A DNA stretch of 46,473 bases from Domibacillus tundrae (GCF_000970675.1 NZ_LAJA01000033.1:1-46473); one strand, 5' to 3'. Positions 1 to 8,133 are shown, numbered from the stretch's first letter. A program made the numbers and translations. The notes: generated from the sequence alone by a model not told the origin.

Positions 1-50
1 TGTTTATAGAGGGAGGTTAGTTTAAGTATATTTCTTCACAAAGTTAAAGA

Positions 51-87
51 AAAAGCCAATCATCCTACTCCAGAAAAATTGGCTTTT
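51..87. terminator. Bidirectional terminator after the MFS gene
   Basis: A 10-bp inverted repeat (51-60 with 78-87, arm AAAAGCCAAT) has T-rich sequence outside both arms. It lies 17 bases past the stop of the minus-strand exporter gene, so it can end that transcript, and it could also stop transcription entering from the left edge. Confidence 0.7.
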
Positions 88-104
88 CTTTCTTTATTGA
101 TTAC

Positions 105-1274
105 TTATCTGGATAGTTGTTTTGCGGGACTAAACATGAAGTTACTCAGTAAAATAGATGCTAAACTCAATATCATGAATAGTAATCCCCCTAATACGAT
201 GTATTGTGTACCCATTCCTGATATAAATAATCCCCCTACCGCCGTTCCAATCGTTATTCCTAAGTTACCGCATGATAGAAACAATCCATTAGCGAAATCA
301 GGAGCTTCTGAAGCTGAAGAAGTAATCCAATATTGACTAACATTATTACCTATGGCAAATAGGATTCCCCATAACATAATCGTTATCAACATAGGTCCAG
401 TGGACTTCCCTGTAAGGAATGACAATAGAAGCACGATTCCTAATGCGATTGGAAAATATGTTGCAGTTTTCATAGCATTTTTGGTAAGTAACCTTCCTCC
501 TGCAACATTTCCAATAAGACTGGCTATGCCTAATAAAAATAATGCTAAAGTTAAGGTTTTCCCTGATATATTTGTAACGGTTCCAAGATATTCTGCAATG
601 AAACTATTAATACTTGAACTTGCAGAACCTATAAATATGACAGTAGCAATAGCTAACCAAACAATTGGCTTTTTCAATACGCTTATTTGAGCTCCATAAG
701 AAAGTCTTTCCTTAACAGGCATTGATGGCACAAATAGCAATGTAGCAATGAAAGCAAGTGCATTAACAATCGCAAAAAATAACATCGCCATTTCTAAAGA
801 AGTTGCACCAGCAATATAATTAGTGATTGGCACACCAAGTATCATCCCTGCGGTAACTCCCAACATTACTTTAGAAACAGCCTTTGGTGCTTCTTCCTTG
901 CTAACGGATGTAGCTGCTACCGTCAAAGCCAATGAACAATATATTGGGTGAAAAATGGCTGGTATCACACGAGCAATAAGCAAAACAGTAAAGTTTGTTG
1001 CAAACATTGAGGTAATGTTACCCAGAACGAAAATGCCTAGTACAAGTAACATGACTTTCTTGCGATTTATACTCGAAAACAATAGCGGCATAGTTGGAGC
1101 TGATATTGCAACAGCAAGTGCAAAGAGACTCACTAGCAAACCTGCTTTGGATACACTGATATGAAAGTGTTCAGCAATCAAAGGTAATATACCGATAACT
1201 CCCATTTCAGTAGTTAGAATACCGAAAACTCCTATCATCAATATAAATATGAGCATATTATTTCGTTTAGCCAT
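105..1274 (-). CDS. MFS drug/metabolite exporter, DHA1 (AraJ/YdhP-like) family
   Basis: A 389-residue integral membrane protein with about 12 hydrophobic segments, the normal length for a DHA1 exporter. The N-terminal segment (ILTTEMGVIGILPLIA) and the GVTAGMILGVPITNYIAG stretch near residue 140, which resembles the TM5 drug-proton antiporter motif of the family, support proton-driven efflux. The substrate cannot be read from sequence. The ATG follows an AAAGGAGAT ribosome binding site at about 1282-1290. The gene is divergent from a TetR regulator, and the shared intergenic region carries two palindromes, so it is probably derepressed by a ligand that TetR senses. No damage is visible. Confidence 0.88.
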   Translation of the reverse strand: MAKRNNMLIFILMIGVFGILTTEMGVIGILPLIAEHFHISVSKAGLLVSLFALAVAISAPTMPLLFSSINRKKVMLLVLGIFVLGNITSMFATNFTVLLIARVIPAIFHPIYCSLALTVAATSVSKEEAPKAVSKVMLGVTAGMILGVPITNYIAGATSLEMAMLFFAIVNALAFIATLLFVPSMPVKERLSYGAQISVLKKPIVWLAIATVIFIGSASSSINSFIAEYLGTVTNISGKTLTLALFLLGIASLIGNVAGGRLLTKNAMKTATYFPIALGIVLLLSFLTGKSTGPMLITIMLWGILFAIGNNVSQYWITSSASEAPDFANGLFLSCGNLGITIGTAVGGLFISGMGTQYIVLGGLLFMILSLASILLSNFMFSPAKQLSR

Positions 1275-1337
1275 AAAATTATATCTCCTTTTAATTTTTA
1301 TTAATTTAGCTGAAAATAGAATCTCCGAAAATAAACA

Positions 1338-1367
1338 TTGATTGATTAATCAACGCCTGTCTATAAT
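1338..1367 (+). promoter_or_regulatory. Sigma-A-type promoter of the tetR-family gene
   Basis: TTGATT (1338-1343) and TATAAT (1362-1367) are 18 bases apart. The -35 box overlaps operator 1 (1342-1353), so the regulator probably represses itself. Confidence 0.5.
1342..1353. promoter_or_regulatory. Operator 1, palindrome TTGATTAATCAA
   Basis: A perfect 12-bp palindrome sharing its core with operator 2. It covers the -35 region of the tetR promoter and sits just downstream of the exporter promoter. It is probably bound by the adjacent TetR regulator. Confidence 0.65.
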
Positions 1368-1393
1368 TATAAAAAGTAAATGGATACTTACAA
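1366..1393 (-). promoter_or_regulatory. Sigma-A-type promoter of the MFS gene
   Basis: On the minus strand, TTGTAA (1393-1388) and a perfect TATAAT (1371-1366) are separated by 16 bases. The promoter lies between the two palindromic operators and overlaps the opposing promoter. Confidence 0.55.
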
Positions 1394-1409
1394 TGATTAA
1401 ATGAATGCA

Positions 1410-1431
1410 ATTTGTTGATTAATCAACAAAT
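1410..1431. promoter_or_regulatory. Operator 2, 22-bp perfect palindrome
   Basis: A perfect 22-bp palindrome whose central 20 bases read TTTGTTGATTAATCAACAAA. Its centre is 73 bp (about seven helical turns) from that of operator 1, which would allow both sites to be bound on one face of the DNA. Confidence 0.7.
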
Positions 1432-1477
1432 GAATTGAAATTGTTCATTATCTTTAGGAAAGTTTGGTGACCTAATA

Positions 1478-2032
1478 ATGTCTAAAGTGGATAGAAGAAT
1501 AATCAAAAGCCAAGAAGCCATCAAAAAAGCTGTTATTGAACTGATGTCTAATAAAAATTTTGATGACATTACAATACAGGATATTGCCGACAGGGCAAAT
1601 GTTAACCGAGGGACCATCTATCTTCATTACCAGGATAAATATGATTTACTGGATAAGCTCATTGAAGAACATATTAACGAACTACGGGAAATCTGCGAAC
1701 GGGAAACTGAAACGGATTCTATAAATAGTAGTGTGACTTGGTTCGATTACTTTGAAAGTCATTATTTATTCTTTTCGTCTATGTTAGCCAGTAAAGGAGC
1801 CCCTTTCTTTCGCAGTCGGTTCCTTGAGTTTGTCATTGAAGATATAAAGAACGTAGAAAATGGATGGAATATAACAGAAGGAAAAAATCGCGGTTTAAGC
1901 GCAGATGTTATTCTTCAATTTTTTGGAACAGCTTACGTAGGGGCAGTGGAATGGTGGTTTAAGAATGAAATGCCTTGTCCACCTCATGTCATGGAAGAAC
2001 AAATAGGGATATTGTTTGAGAGGAATTTATAG
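1478..2032 (+). CDS. TetR/AcrR-family transcriptional repressor
   Basis: A 184-residue one-component regulator. The N-terminal helix-turn-helix runs from about residue 28 to 52 (IQDIADRANVNRGTIYLHY, then DK), the classic TetR recognition region. The C-terminal half is an all-helical ligand and dimer domain of the TetR_C_7/8 kind found in small Firmicutes regulators. The ATG lies about 6 bases after a GGTGA motif. It is divergent from the MFS exporter, and two palindromes between the genes are its likely operators. The effector is unknown. Confidence 0.9.
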   Translation: MSKVDRRIIKSQEAIKKAVIELMSNKNFDDITIQDIADRANVNRGTIYLHYQDKYDLLDKLIEEHINELREICERETETDSINSSVTWFDYFESHYLFFSSMLASKGAPFFRSRFLEFVIEDIKNVENGWNITEGKNRGLSADVILQFFGTAYVGAVEWWFKNEMPCPPHVMEEQIGILFERNL

Positions 2033-2288
2033 ATATCTTCCTAATATATACACCTCAATTTTGAGAAGAAGAAATGGGTAATACCTAGAAGGTACTTTAA
2101 CTAGAAATATGTTCTCATACTATAAAATAAATGCAAATTGTGAAGGATTGTACTTAAGCTAACGGGGGCGTTAGTTAAAGAACAAATAAGCGAATGCACT
2201 TGCTGCTTTATTTGTTCTATGAAACTCTTATAGGGGCTTAGACTAGTTTATAGTTTTATATGGTGTAATTTTCTACAAAAAGACATAA
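2033..2288. other. Intergenic, no gene seen
   Basis: AT-rich sequence without a convincing reading frame. It contains a small hairpin (CTAACG/CGTTAG at about 2159-2173) and a larger imperfect one (AGAACAAATAAGC near 2178, paired with GCTTTATTTGTTCT near 2207). These resemble degenerate Bacillus intergenic repeats rather than a promoter. Confidence 0.4.
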
Positions 2289-2876
2289 AAAGAGGAAAGC
2301 ACTCCGGCGGTTGCTGTTAATAGCAATGATGCTGAAAAAGCTGACGCAAGCAAAGAGGAAAGCACTCCAGCAGTTGCTGAACCGGCAAAAGAAGATACAA
2401 AGGTAGAGGATGACGTTCCTCAAGAGTACAAGTCTGCTTTGACAAAAGCTGAAACGTACGCAAAAACAATGAATATGTCCAAAATTGCTATTTCTGAACA
2501 ATTAACTTCAGAATATGGTGAAAAGTTTTCCGCAGAATCTGCCAAGTATGCGATGGATAATATTGAGTTTGATGACTGGAAAGCAAACGCTTTGAAAAAA
2601 GCCGAATCCTATTCAGAAACTATGAACATGTCAAAACAAGGCATCTATGAACAACTTACTTCTGAAAATGGTGAGAAATTTACTGCCGATGAAGCACAGT
2701 ACGCAATTGACACTTTGAAAGCCAATTTTAATGAAAATGCTTTAGCAAAAGCAAAAGATTATCAGACATCAATGAGTATGTCACCAGAAGCGATAAGAGA
2801 CCAACTTGTTTCTGAATACGGTGAGAAATTCACACAAGAAGAAGCCGATTACGCTATTAATAATTTAGATAAATAA
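2289..2876 (+). pseudogene. Ltp-family surface lipoprotein, 5'-truncated
   Basis: The frame is open from just after a TAA at 2286 and encodes a Pro/Glu/Lys-rich linker followed by three Ltp repeats (Lipoprotein_Ltp, PF07553). Each repeat has the pattern A..YA.TMNMSK...EQLTSEYGEKF...A.YAI. The family normally starts with a signal peptide and lipobox, but none exists upstream and no ATG or GTG is in frame before the repeats. A TTG at 2439 is possible but lacks a ribosome binding site. The linker carries a near-identical direct repeat (2289-2315 and 2352-2378, encoding KEESTPAVA). I read this as a gene that lost its secretion signal. Ltp proteins of phages block DNA injection; the role here is unknown. 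Confidence 0.7.
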
Positions 2877-2881
2877 AACGT

Positions 2882-2924
2882 AAAACACGCCCTCAACCTA
2901 TTATTTGGTTTAGAGCGTGTTTTT
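2882..2924 (+). terminator. Rho-independent terminator after the Ltp remnant
   Basis: Arm AAAACACGC (2882-2890) pairs with GCGTGTTTT (2915-2923), with further imperfect pairing inward, and a T-run follows. Confidence 0.75.
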
Positions 2925-3062
2925 GTCGTTGGGATAATTATCTTGAATGAAAATAGGCTTAACGTTGTAAAACCACAACAATCTTTTCTTGTGGAGCGTG
3001 GACTTTTCCATAATCATTAACCTTACCTGCGTTAAATATGTTGTTAATTGTATATTTATGGA

Positions 3063-3479
3063 TTAATCGTATATTACAAATTTTCCTTCTTCACGTAACT
3101 TATTTATAGATGCAATCATATGATTTATTTGTTCATCGGAATGTCTTTCCCATGAACCTAATTCAGCTATTATTTTCAATGGTGATTTAGACCTATAGGA
3201 ACGTGTTGGGTTCCCAGGAAATTTTTTGTCAGTTACGTTCGGGTCATTTTCAAATTCACCTAATGGTTCTACAATATAAATTCTTTCTTTTGATTTGGAT
3301 GTTGCTAATTCAGCACCCCATTTAGCAGCGTCTAATGTTGCAGTAAAATATATATAGTTAGATTTTTTATCTTGGTAATTTGATATGTGTTGTGGTTCTA
3401 ATAAATCTCCAATTTTTAGTTCTGCTTTAGTACCATGAAAAAAAGGACCATTATCTAAGACATCTTTTTTGTCATTCAT
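3063..3479 (-). CDS. arr: NAD+-rifampin ADP-ribosyltransferase (Arr)
   Basis: A 138-residue cytosolic enzyme that transfers ADP-ribose from NAD+ to rifamycins and so inactivates them. The family signatures are present: NGPFFHGT near the N-terminus, IYFTATLDAAKWGAELA in the middle, and NDPNVTDKKFPGNPTRSYRS. His15, Tyr44 and Asp79 sit where the catalytic H/Y/D triad of mycobacterial Arr lies, offset by 4-5 residues. Length is normal for Arr. The start follows AGAGGTG. It stands alone, surrounded by AT-rich accessory DNA, with no integron or transposon visible at its edges. Family assignment is very secure; resistance in the host is inferred. Confidence 0.93.
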   Translation of the reverse strand: MNDKKDVLDNGPFFHGTKAELKIGDLLEPQHISNYQDKKSNYIYFTATLDAAKWGAELATSKSKERIYIVEPLGEFENDPNVTDKKFPGNPTRSYRSKSPLKIIAELGSWERHSDEQINHMIASINKLREEGKFVIYD

Positions 3480-3605
3480 ACTGATACACCTCTTTTATGT
3501 TTTTAGATTTGTATAATAACATTATAGTATCCGAATTGGAGTAATTATACTGTCCAATCTGAATGTATGTAAAAAAGCAACAAACTTTACGAAAAGAGCT
3601 ATTAG

Positions 3606-3643
3606 AAAAAACGAAAACAAGACATTAATTGTTTTCGTTTTTT
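3606..3643. terminator. Strong bidirectional hairpin upstream of arr
   Basis: A 15-bp perfect inverted repeat (3606-3620 with 3629-3643, loop of 8) with T-runs on both sides. It insulates arr from the plus-strand genes to the right. Confidence 0.7.
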
Positions 3644-3970
3644 ATTATTGTTTATCTGGTGAATATATCTAAGAGGAGCAAACCCTTCAGTGTGTTGGCT
3701 GCTAACAATTTTAAATGGGCTTTTTACGGTGAGAACTGAGAGTTTGTTTTGTTTCTTTCTAAAAGGCTCTGTTCTGGATGATTGTTGCTTAGGGATATTT
3801 TTCTTCCACTAAAGGGGCGGGTCAGTTAAATAAGAATTATTTTCTGTGGTTGAAGGAGAAATAGAGCATAAAGGCGAATGTTTAGCCTAACAGCTAACAT
3901 ATTTGTCATATTTTTAATTCTGTTATTGGATAGTAATATAAGGAAAATAGACTTAGGGGAGTTGATTTGT
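3644..3970. other. Intergenic before the EthD-like gene
   Basis: No supportable gene. It contains CTAAAGGGGCGGGTCAGTTA at about 3809, similar to the motif at 2159, and an upstream in-frame extension of the next gene (from 3878) that has no ribosome binding site. I see nothing else. Confidence 0.35.
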
Positions 3971-4273
3971 ATGGTGAAAATGACAGTTATTTATGAACAG
4001 CCAAAGGACAAAGAAGGATTTGAAAACCATTATTATGACGTTCATATTCCTCTTGTTCAGAAACTGCCAAATTTAAAAAATTTAAGCTATCAAAATGTGT
4101 TACAGACTCAAAATACAGATGCCGATTTATACTTGATAGCACAACTTGAATTTGAAAATATGGAAGCCTTCCAAGAATCAATGGCTTCTGAACTAGGTCA
4201 GGAAGCCCAAAATGATGGTGGAAAACTTGTTAAGTTTTTTAATAAGCCGCCTGTCATCTTAATTAGTCAATAA
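3971..4273 (+). CDS. EthD-family small protein
   Basis: A 100-residue ferredoxin-like (dimeric alpha/beta barrel) protein of the EthD family (PF07110). Typical features are the N-terminal MTVIYEQPKDKEGFENHYYDVHIPL block, the central LYLIAQLEFENMEAFQESM and the C-terminal KFFNKPPVILI strand. The family includes small proteins linked to ether and quinone degradation, but most members have no known reaction. I chose ATG 3971 because AGGGGAG lies 9 bases upstream; the frame is open further upstream but without a usable start. It stands alone and ends in a terminator. Confidence 0.82.
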   Translation: MVKMTVIYEQPKDKEGFENHYYDVHIPLVQKLPNLKNLSYQNVLQTQNTDADLYLIAQLEFENMEAFQESMASELGQEAQNDGGKLVKFFNKPPVILISQ

Positions 4274-4308
4274 GACATTTACAGCTAAAAAATGGGCACG
4301 TTAGTTCT

Positions 4309-4332
4309 AAAGAGATAGCAGTCTCTTTTTTT
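4309..4332 (+). terminator. Short terminator after the EthD-like gene
   Basis: AAAGAGA (4309-4315) pairs with TCTCTTT (4322-4328) and is followed by Ts. Confidence 0.6.
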
Positions 4333-4493
4333 TGGGACTTAAGCAACACTTTAATAAATGGCTCAATTTGGCATTCGTTGAGCCGTACTTAACCCGCATC
4401 TCTAATGGTCTGAACTGTTGTAAAAGTCGGTCTCTGACAAGAGACTAGTAACATCATTTATATTACATTCATTTTTACCTGTTAAAAGTTGAC

Positions 4494-4739
4494 CTAAGAG
4501 AAAGGTGAGTAAATTCTGTCTGTATCAGTGTCTATTACAAAATCAACCGTTATATCTTCTGTATAAGGTATTGGGTCAAAATGATGTAGTCTGCAAAACA
4601 CTTGTGGAAAGTCTTCTATCTCATAAGTTAATTCTTGGGCTTGAAAATACATTTTTCTTAATTGTGTTTTAGAACACTTTTTACCTGTCAGTAAAGCTTG
4701 GTGAAACATACCGTCTATTTCAATAATCAACTTTATCAC
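4494..4739 (-). CDS. Small hypothetical protein
   Basis: An 81-codon frame starting with GTG at 4739. The product is mixed alpha/beta and acidic, with the end VDFVIDTDTDRIYSPF. I do not recognise it. No clear ribosome binding site precedes the GTG; a downstream ATG at residue 11 is an alternative. The composition fits the AT-rich neighbours, so it may be real, but support is only an uninterrupted frame in a region without another gene. Confidence 0.4.
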   Translation of the reverse strand: MIKLIIEIDGMFHQALLTGKKCSKTQLRKMYFQAQELTYEIEDFPQVFCRLHHFDPIPYTEDITVDFVIDTDTDRIYSPFS

Positions 4740-4891
4740 GACTAGTTGCTAATCAGTCATATAGCTAAAATTTATTCTTTTTATAATACCACATAATCCT
4801 ATGCTAACTAACGAGTACGACATTCAAATCCTGCTGCATAATGGTATATTAAGATTTAATAAATAATTCATTAATAAAAGGATGAATACGT

Positions 4892-5509
4892 ATGGATGTT
4901 GGAATAGCCTATCTTCCGAAACATTATTTTAGTAATAAGCCCGATGCTGGTGGTCATTTTCCGTTTGCTATTGAAGGAACTGCAAGTTATGTTTTTGATA
5001 TACATGACTTTTATCTTCCTGAGTGTGATGAAAATTTCGTGCTTTTATGGATGAAAAATATTAAAGCATATCCCATTTACTTTTGTTCTGAAATCCTTTC
5101 TTCTTGGAAAGAAGAGTATGAAAAAGATTGCGAGGAAGCAAATGTTTATTACAAATACTTGTTCCAAAGCCCTCAGCTAACTGTGGCGGTTACAGAGATT
5201 CAAAATGAAAAGCAATTCCAGGAGATTTTCCCCTGGTTCATTACAATGGGAACCTCAAATGAAATCGTTGTATGGTCAGCAAATAAAGATGTGTTTAGTG
5301 TGGAACAAAGGGAATGGACAGGAAATTGGGATGGGAAAATCACAGAAACAATCGTAGTGAAAGTAGAACCGGATGCAAGTATCTTTTGGATTGGCTATGA
5401 CGGAACTAGTATTGCCGTCCTCTCAAATAACCCGCAATTCTCTACGTATGAAAATATATGCGGAACGCTTCCAGATTTTATTAATCCAACTCAGTGGGAG
5501 TTGGAATGA
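4892..5509 (+). CDS. Hypothetical protein, first gene of a three-gene cassette
   Basis: A 205-residue soluble, acidic protein rich in Trp, Tyr and Phe (for example PWFITMGTSNEIVVW and ASIFWIGYDGTSIAVLS). No signal peptide or membrane segment is visible. I do not recognise the family. The aromatic, beta-rich C-terminal half recalls small immunity-type or phage-cargo proteins, but that is only a guess. The ATG follows AAAGGATG. Two tiny genes follow within 30-40 bases and a shared terminator closes the group, so the three are probably one operon. Confidence 0.7.
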   Translation: MDVGIAYLPKHYFSNKPDAGGHFPFAIEGTASYVFDIHDFYLPECDENFVLLWMKNIKAYPIYFCSEILSSWKEEYEKDCEEANVYYKYLFQSPQLTVAVTEIQNEKQFQEIFPWFITMGTSNEIVVWSANKDVFSVEQREWTGNWDGKITETIVVKVEPDASIFWIGYDGTSIAVLSNNPQFSTYENICGTLPDFINPTQWELE

Positions 5510-5537
5510 ATAATGAAGGAACAGGGGGATGGTTTAA

Positions 5538-5702
5538 ATGAATAAGGATTACTTGTTTTCCATCACAAATAAAGAACGGTTAGCTTCCTTTCTAAAAGAA
5601 AAAGAAGAGGAAAGCGCTGAGAGCTGCATTTTCCAAGAAGCAAAGCAACGGATACTAGATGTTCAGCAGCCGTTATTAGATAAGCTAAACCAACGCTTAT
5701 AG
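5538..5702 (+). CDS. 54-residue hypothetical protein, second gene of the cassette
   Basis: A short helical, charged protein starting MNKDYLFSITNKERLASFL and ending QQPLLDKLNQRL. Its ATG follows AGGGGGAT at the right distance, and it lies 28 bases after the 4892 gene. It looks like a single long helix or coiled coil. Function unknown. Confidence 0.62.
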   Translation: MNKDYLFSITNKERLASFLKEKEEESAESCIFQEAKQRILDVQQPLLDKLNQRL

Positions 5703-5741
5703 TAGATATATAAAATTAAATCAATATGAGGGTGCTCGCTA

Positions 5742-5915
5742 GTGGAATACACTTTAGAATGGATTGAGGACCAGTTTGAGCAAAGACGTTTTTTAGAAGA
5801 TGCTCTGAATTATTTTTACCAAATCAAACATGATACCTTTACGTTTAACGAACTGGTCCAACAAATTAATGAGTTGAAAACAAACTATTTAGAAGAAGAG
5901 TTTGAGAACAGTTAA
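5742..5915 (+). CDS. 57-residue hypothetical protein, third gene of the cassette
   Basis: Starts with GTG after TGAGGGTG and encodes a helical acidic protein with a central FYQIKHDTFTFNELVQQ. It begins 39 bases after the previous gene and runs straight into a terminator whose left arm overlaps its stop codon. Not recognised; the operon position is the main argument that it is real. Confidence 0.62.
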   Translation: MEYTLEWIEDQFEQRRFLEDALNYFYQIKHDTFTFNELVQQINELKTNYLEEEFENS

Positions 5916-5937
5916 AGCGCCTGTGGCGCTTTTTTTA
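5914..5937 (+). terminator. Terminator of the three-gene cassette
   Basis: AAAGCGCC (5914-5921) pairs with GGCGCTTT (5925-5932) across a 3-base loop, followed by a T-run. Confidence 0.85.
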
Positions 5938-6080
5938 TTTGTTAAATTTCAAGCTGCCTTAAAGGCCTGTTTGTTTTGGGATATAATGTAGAGATATAAT
6001 TCGATTATCTGAGGATTTGTAGGTTTAAAAAGGGAATCCTTATTGAACTAACAGGTGCTTTTGTGAACAAGGAATAATAG

Positions 6081-6105
6081 AAGGACCTCACAGGGTCCTT
6101 TTTGT
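6081..6105 (+). terminator. Orphan terminator
   Basis: AAGGACC (6081-6087) pairs with GGTCCTT (6094-6100), then Ts. No gene precedes it closely; 5938-6080 is AT-rich without a convincing frame, so this may be the end of a lost gene or a small RNA. Confidence 0.6.
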
Positions 6106-6130
6106 TTGTTCAAAATCAACACTATTGTTT

Positions 6131-6211
6131 AACAGAGACAGCCATGCTAATAAGATTCGCACCATGGCGCATGAAAAAACGTCTTTTTGGAAGGATATTT
6201 TCAGGGTAGCC
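6131..6211 (+). repeat. Left copy of an 81-bp long-range inverted repeat
   Basis: The reverse complement of this segment occurs without mismatch at 40837-40917. Beyond both ends the two copies diverge at once. It begins AACAGAGACAGCC and ends TTTTCAGGGTAGCC. It lies just upstream of the first thyA remnant. I cannot tie it to a known IS end. In the right copy it falls in an open frame of about 55 codons, so it may be a fragment of a former gene. Confidence 0.85.
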
Positions 6212-6411
6212 TATTTCTAAAGAAAAAGGTTATTTACTATGTCTTTACCATTATATAACTGGATAGGTTTTTCATTAACACCGCAGGAGACATTATATTG
6301 AAGTAATTTGAATGCCTGGACTAAACAAATTTAAATTGATGAAGCCCTAAATGAGCTGTATTGATGCATATTTATCAATAGGTTCATCAAATTTTTGCTA
6401 CCGAAAACCTG

Positions 6412-6693
6412 GTTGGGTGTCCATTCAATGTCGCCTCCTATGCGCTATTAACCCATCTAATTGCACACGAATGCGGTTTAGAGCCAGGGGAATTTGTTCA
6501 CAGCATTGGGGATGCCCATATTTACTCTAACCATCTTGAGCAAGTAAAAGAGCAGTTATCGCGCGAACCGAGGGAATTACCAACCCTTAAAATTAATCCA
6601 GAGAAGAAGTCTTTATCCGATATTGAATTAGAAGACCTAACAATTGAGGGATACAATCCGCATCCAGCTATTAAAGCGCCGATTGCGGTGTGA
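6412..6693 (+). pseudogene. thyA: Thymidylate synthase 3' remnant (copy 1)
   Basis: Encodes only the C-terminal third of Thy[21 protein letters not shown], then [20 protein letters not shown], then [15 protein letters not shown], and a normal stop. The deoxyuridylate-binding H-Y-S block (DAHIYSNH) is intact, but the catalytic Cys region and everything before it are missing; the sequence upstream of 6412 is unrelated. The remaining part has no frameshift and keeps its terminator, so the truncation may be recent. It is AT-richer than copy 2 at 10169, so it is not a simple local duplicate of it. Confidence 0.85.
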
Positions 6694-6700
6694 TAATGGA

Positions 6701-6736
6701 AAAGACAGGACAGCTTGCATGTTCTGTCTTTTTTAA
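6701..6736 (+). terminator. Terminator of the thyA remnant
   Basis: AAAGACAGGACA (6701-6712) pairs with TGTTCTGTCTTT (6720-6731), one G-U pair, followed by Ts. Confidence 0.8.
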
Positions 6737-6839
6737 TTTTGTGTTGTTAAGGGAACAAAAAGGTCAAATTTGATGGATATAAATTCCTTAATAGCCTATT
6801 ATAAATTAAATAATGTAAAAAAATTAATCACTATTTCTA

Positions 6840-7937
6840 TTATGAAAAGGTAGGAGCAGGTAATTCATCGATTTTCATGCGAAGTAAACTATATGGTTTT
6901 TGTCGTAGGTCTTTTCCATAATGAAATCTTGCCTGCCGATGTAATTGGTTCACAATAAAATATAAGTATTGATCCGGACCAATCGAAAAAGTATCCGGCC
7001 ATAAAATTCTTGGATCATGTGCGATGGTTTCCATTATGCCATTCGGTAATATCTTTCGAATACTGTTGTTTTCATAGTCTCCAGCATAAATGTTTCCTTT
7101 TGCATCGGTGATCATGCCATCAGACGCACCTTTTTCACCCCAATACTCCACATGATAAGGTAAATCCATGTTCGGTATAGTTCTGTCTCTTAGGACTTCT
7201 GTTGAGATCGAAAACAGATGACGACTGGTTAGTGGACAAAAAAATAAAATCTTTCCGTCGGGAGAAACCGCTATACCATCAGACGCCAATCTAAATGGAG
7301 AAGTTGAGCCATCTTTATTTCGATTCATCAAAATTTTGCCTTCTACTTTCGGTAAAAGATAGGGATCGGGTGAAGTTGAATTTGCTCCATTTAACCGTCT
7401 AAACGCATCTCCATTATCCAAATCTACGACGATAATAGCTCCGGGCCCTTTGGAAGAAGAATCAGTTATATATGCATAACCGGCTTTTCCAACACGAAAA
7501 TCAAATCGGACATCATTCAGATAAGTTGTTGGCAGGACAATATCTTCTGTAAAGGTATATACTCTTCTTATTGTATTGGTTTTTAAATCAACAGCGACTA
7601 ATTTTGCCCCCCCTTTAATAGGTTCAGAAAAGTTTGGTGCCGCTGTATCTAATATCCAAAGCGTTCCCCGGCCATCAGCAACTACACTTTGGACACTGAT
7701 GAAAGACATTGTAATATTCCCGGGGTTAACCATATTGATTTCTAAACTAGGATATGGCTGCAATTTATCCTCAACAATTTCCGCCACCGTAAATTTAACG
7801 TTATCTCCCCATTTCGGAAAGCAAATAAAAATACGACCGGTTTCTGAAACACTAACACCTGTAGGCATAGCTCCATAAAAGGCATAAACCAGTTCCAACT
7901 TACCGAAATATTTTTCGAAAGGTAATATAGGTTGCAT
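6840..7937 (-). CDS. MRJP/yellow-family beta-propeller protein
   Basis: A 365-residue protein matching the major royal jelly/yellow family (PF03022), often listed in bacteria as an SMP-30-like or L-dopachrome tautomerase-related protein. Family features include PTGVSVSETGRIFICFPKWG near the N-terminus, DGRGTLWILDTAAP near residue 90, YAYITDSSSKGPGAIIVVDL in the middle and SDGMITDAKGNIYAGDYENN towards the end. These are repeated blades of a six-bladed propeller. No signal peptide is present, so it should be cytosolic, unlike the secreted insect proteins. The start has a very strong AAGGAGGAT site. Reaction unknown. Confidence 0.85.
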   Translation of the reverse strand: MQPILPFEKYFGKLELVYAFYGAMPTGVSVSETGRIFICFPKWGDNVKFTVAEIVEDKLQPYPSLEINMVNPGNITMSFISVQSVVADGRGTLWILDTAAPNFSEPIKGGAKLVAVDLKTNTIRRVYTFTEDIVLPTTYLNDVRFDFRVGKAGYAYITDSSSKGPGAIIVVDLDNGDAFRRLNGANSTSPDPYLLPKVEGKILMNRNKDGSTSPFRLASDGIAVSPDGKILFFCPLTSRHLFSISTEVLRDRTIPNMDLPYHVEYWGEKGASDGMITDAKGNIYAGDYENNSIRKILPNGIMETIAHDPRILWPDTFSIGPDQYLYFIVNQLHRQARFHYGKDLRQKPYSLLRMKIDELPAPTFS

Positions 7938-8133
7938 GATATCCTCCTTAACAAATTCGAGCGGGATATCATCTATATATGATTAAAATTTTTTCTGGTG
8001 CCTGGTTCTTAATAAGTTTTTCTGTCTAAATGTAGTTTTAATTGATTGTTTTCGCAATTTTATTGTTTTAAATTCAAATTAAATCCCAACTATTTCAGTT
8101 GAAATGGCTTTTATCTATCGCAGCAGTAAATGA

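Noticed and set aside
3878-3970. Upstream extension of the EthD-like protein as a membrane helix
   Set aside because: It lacks a ribosome binding site, and the family starts at the MTVIYEQ region.
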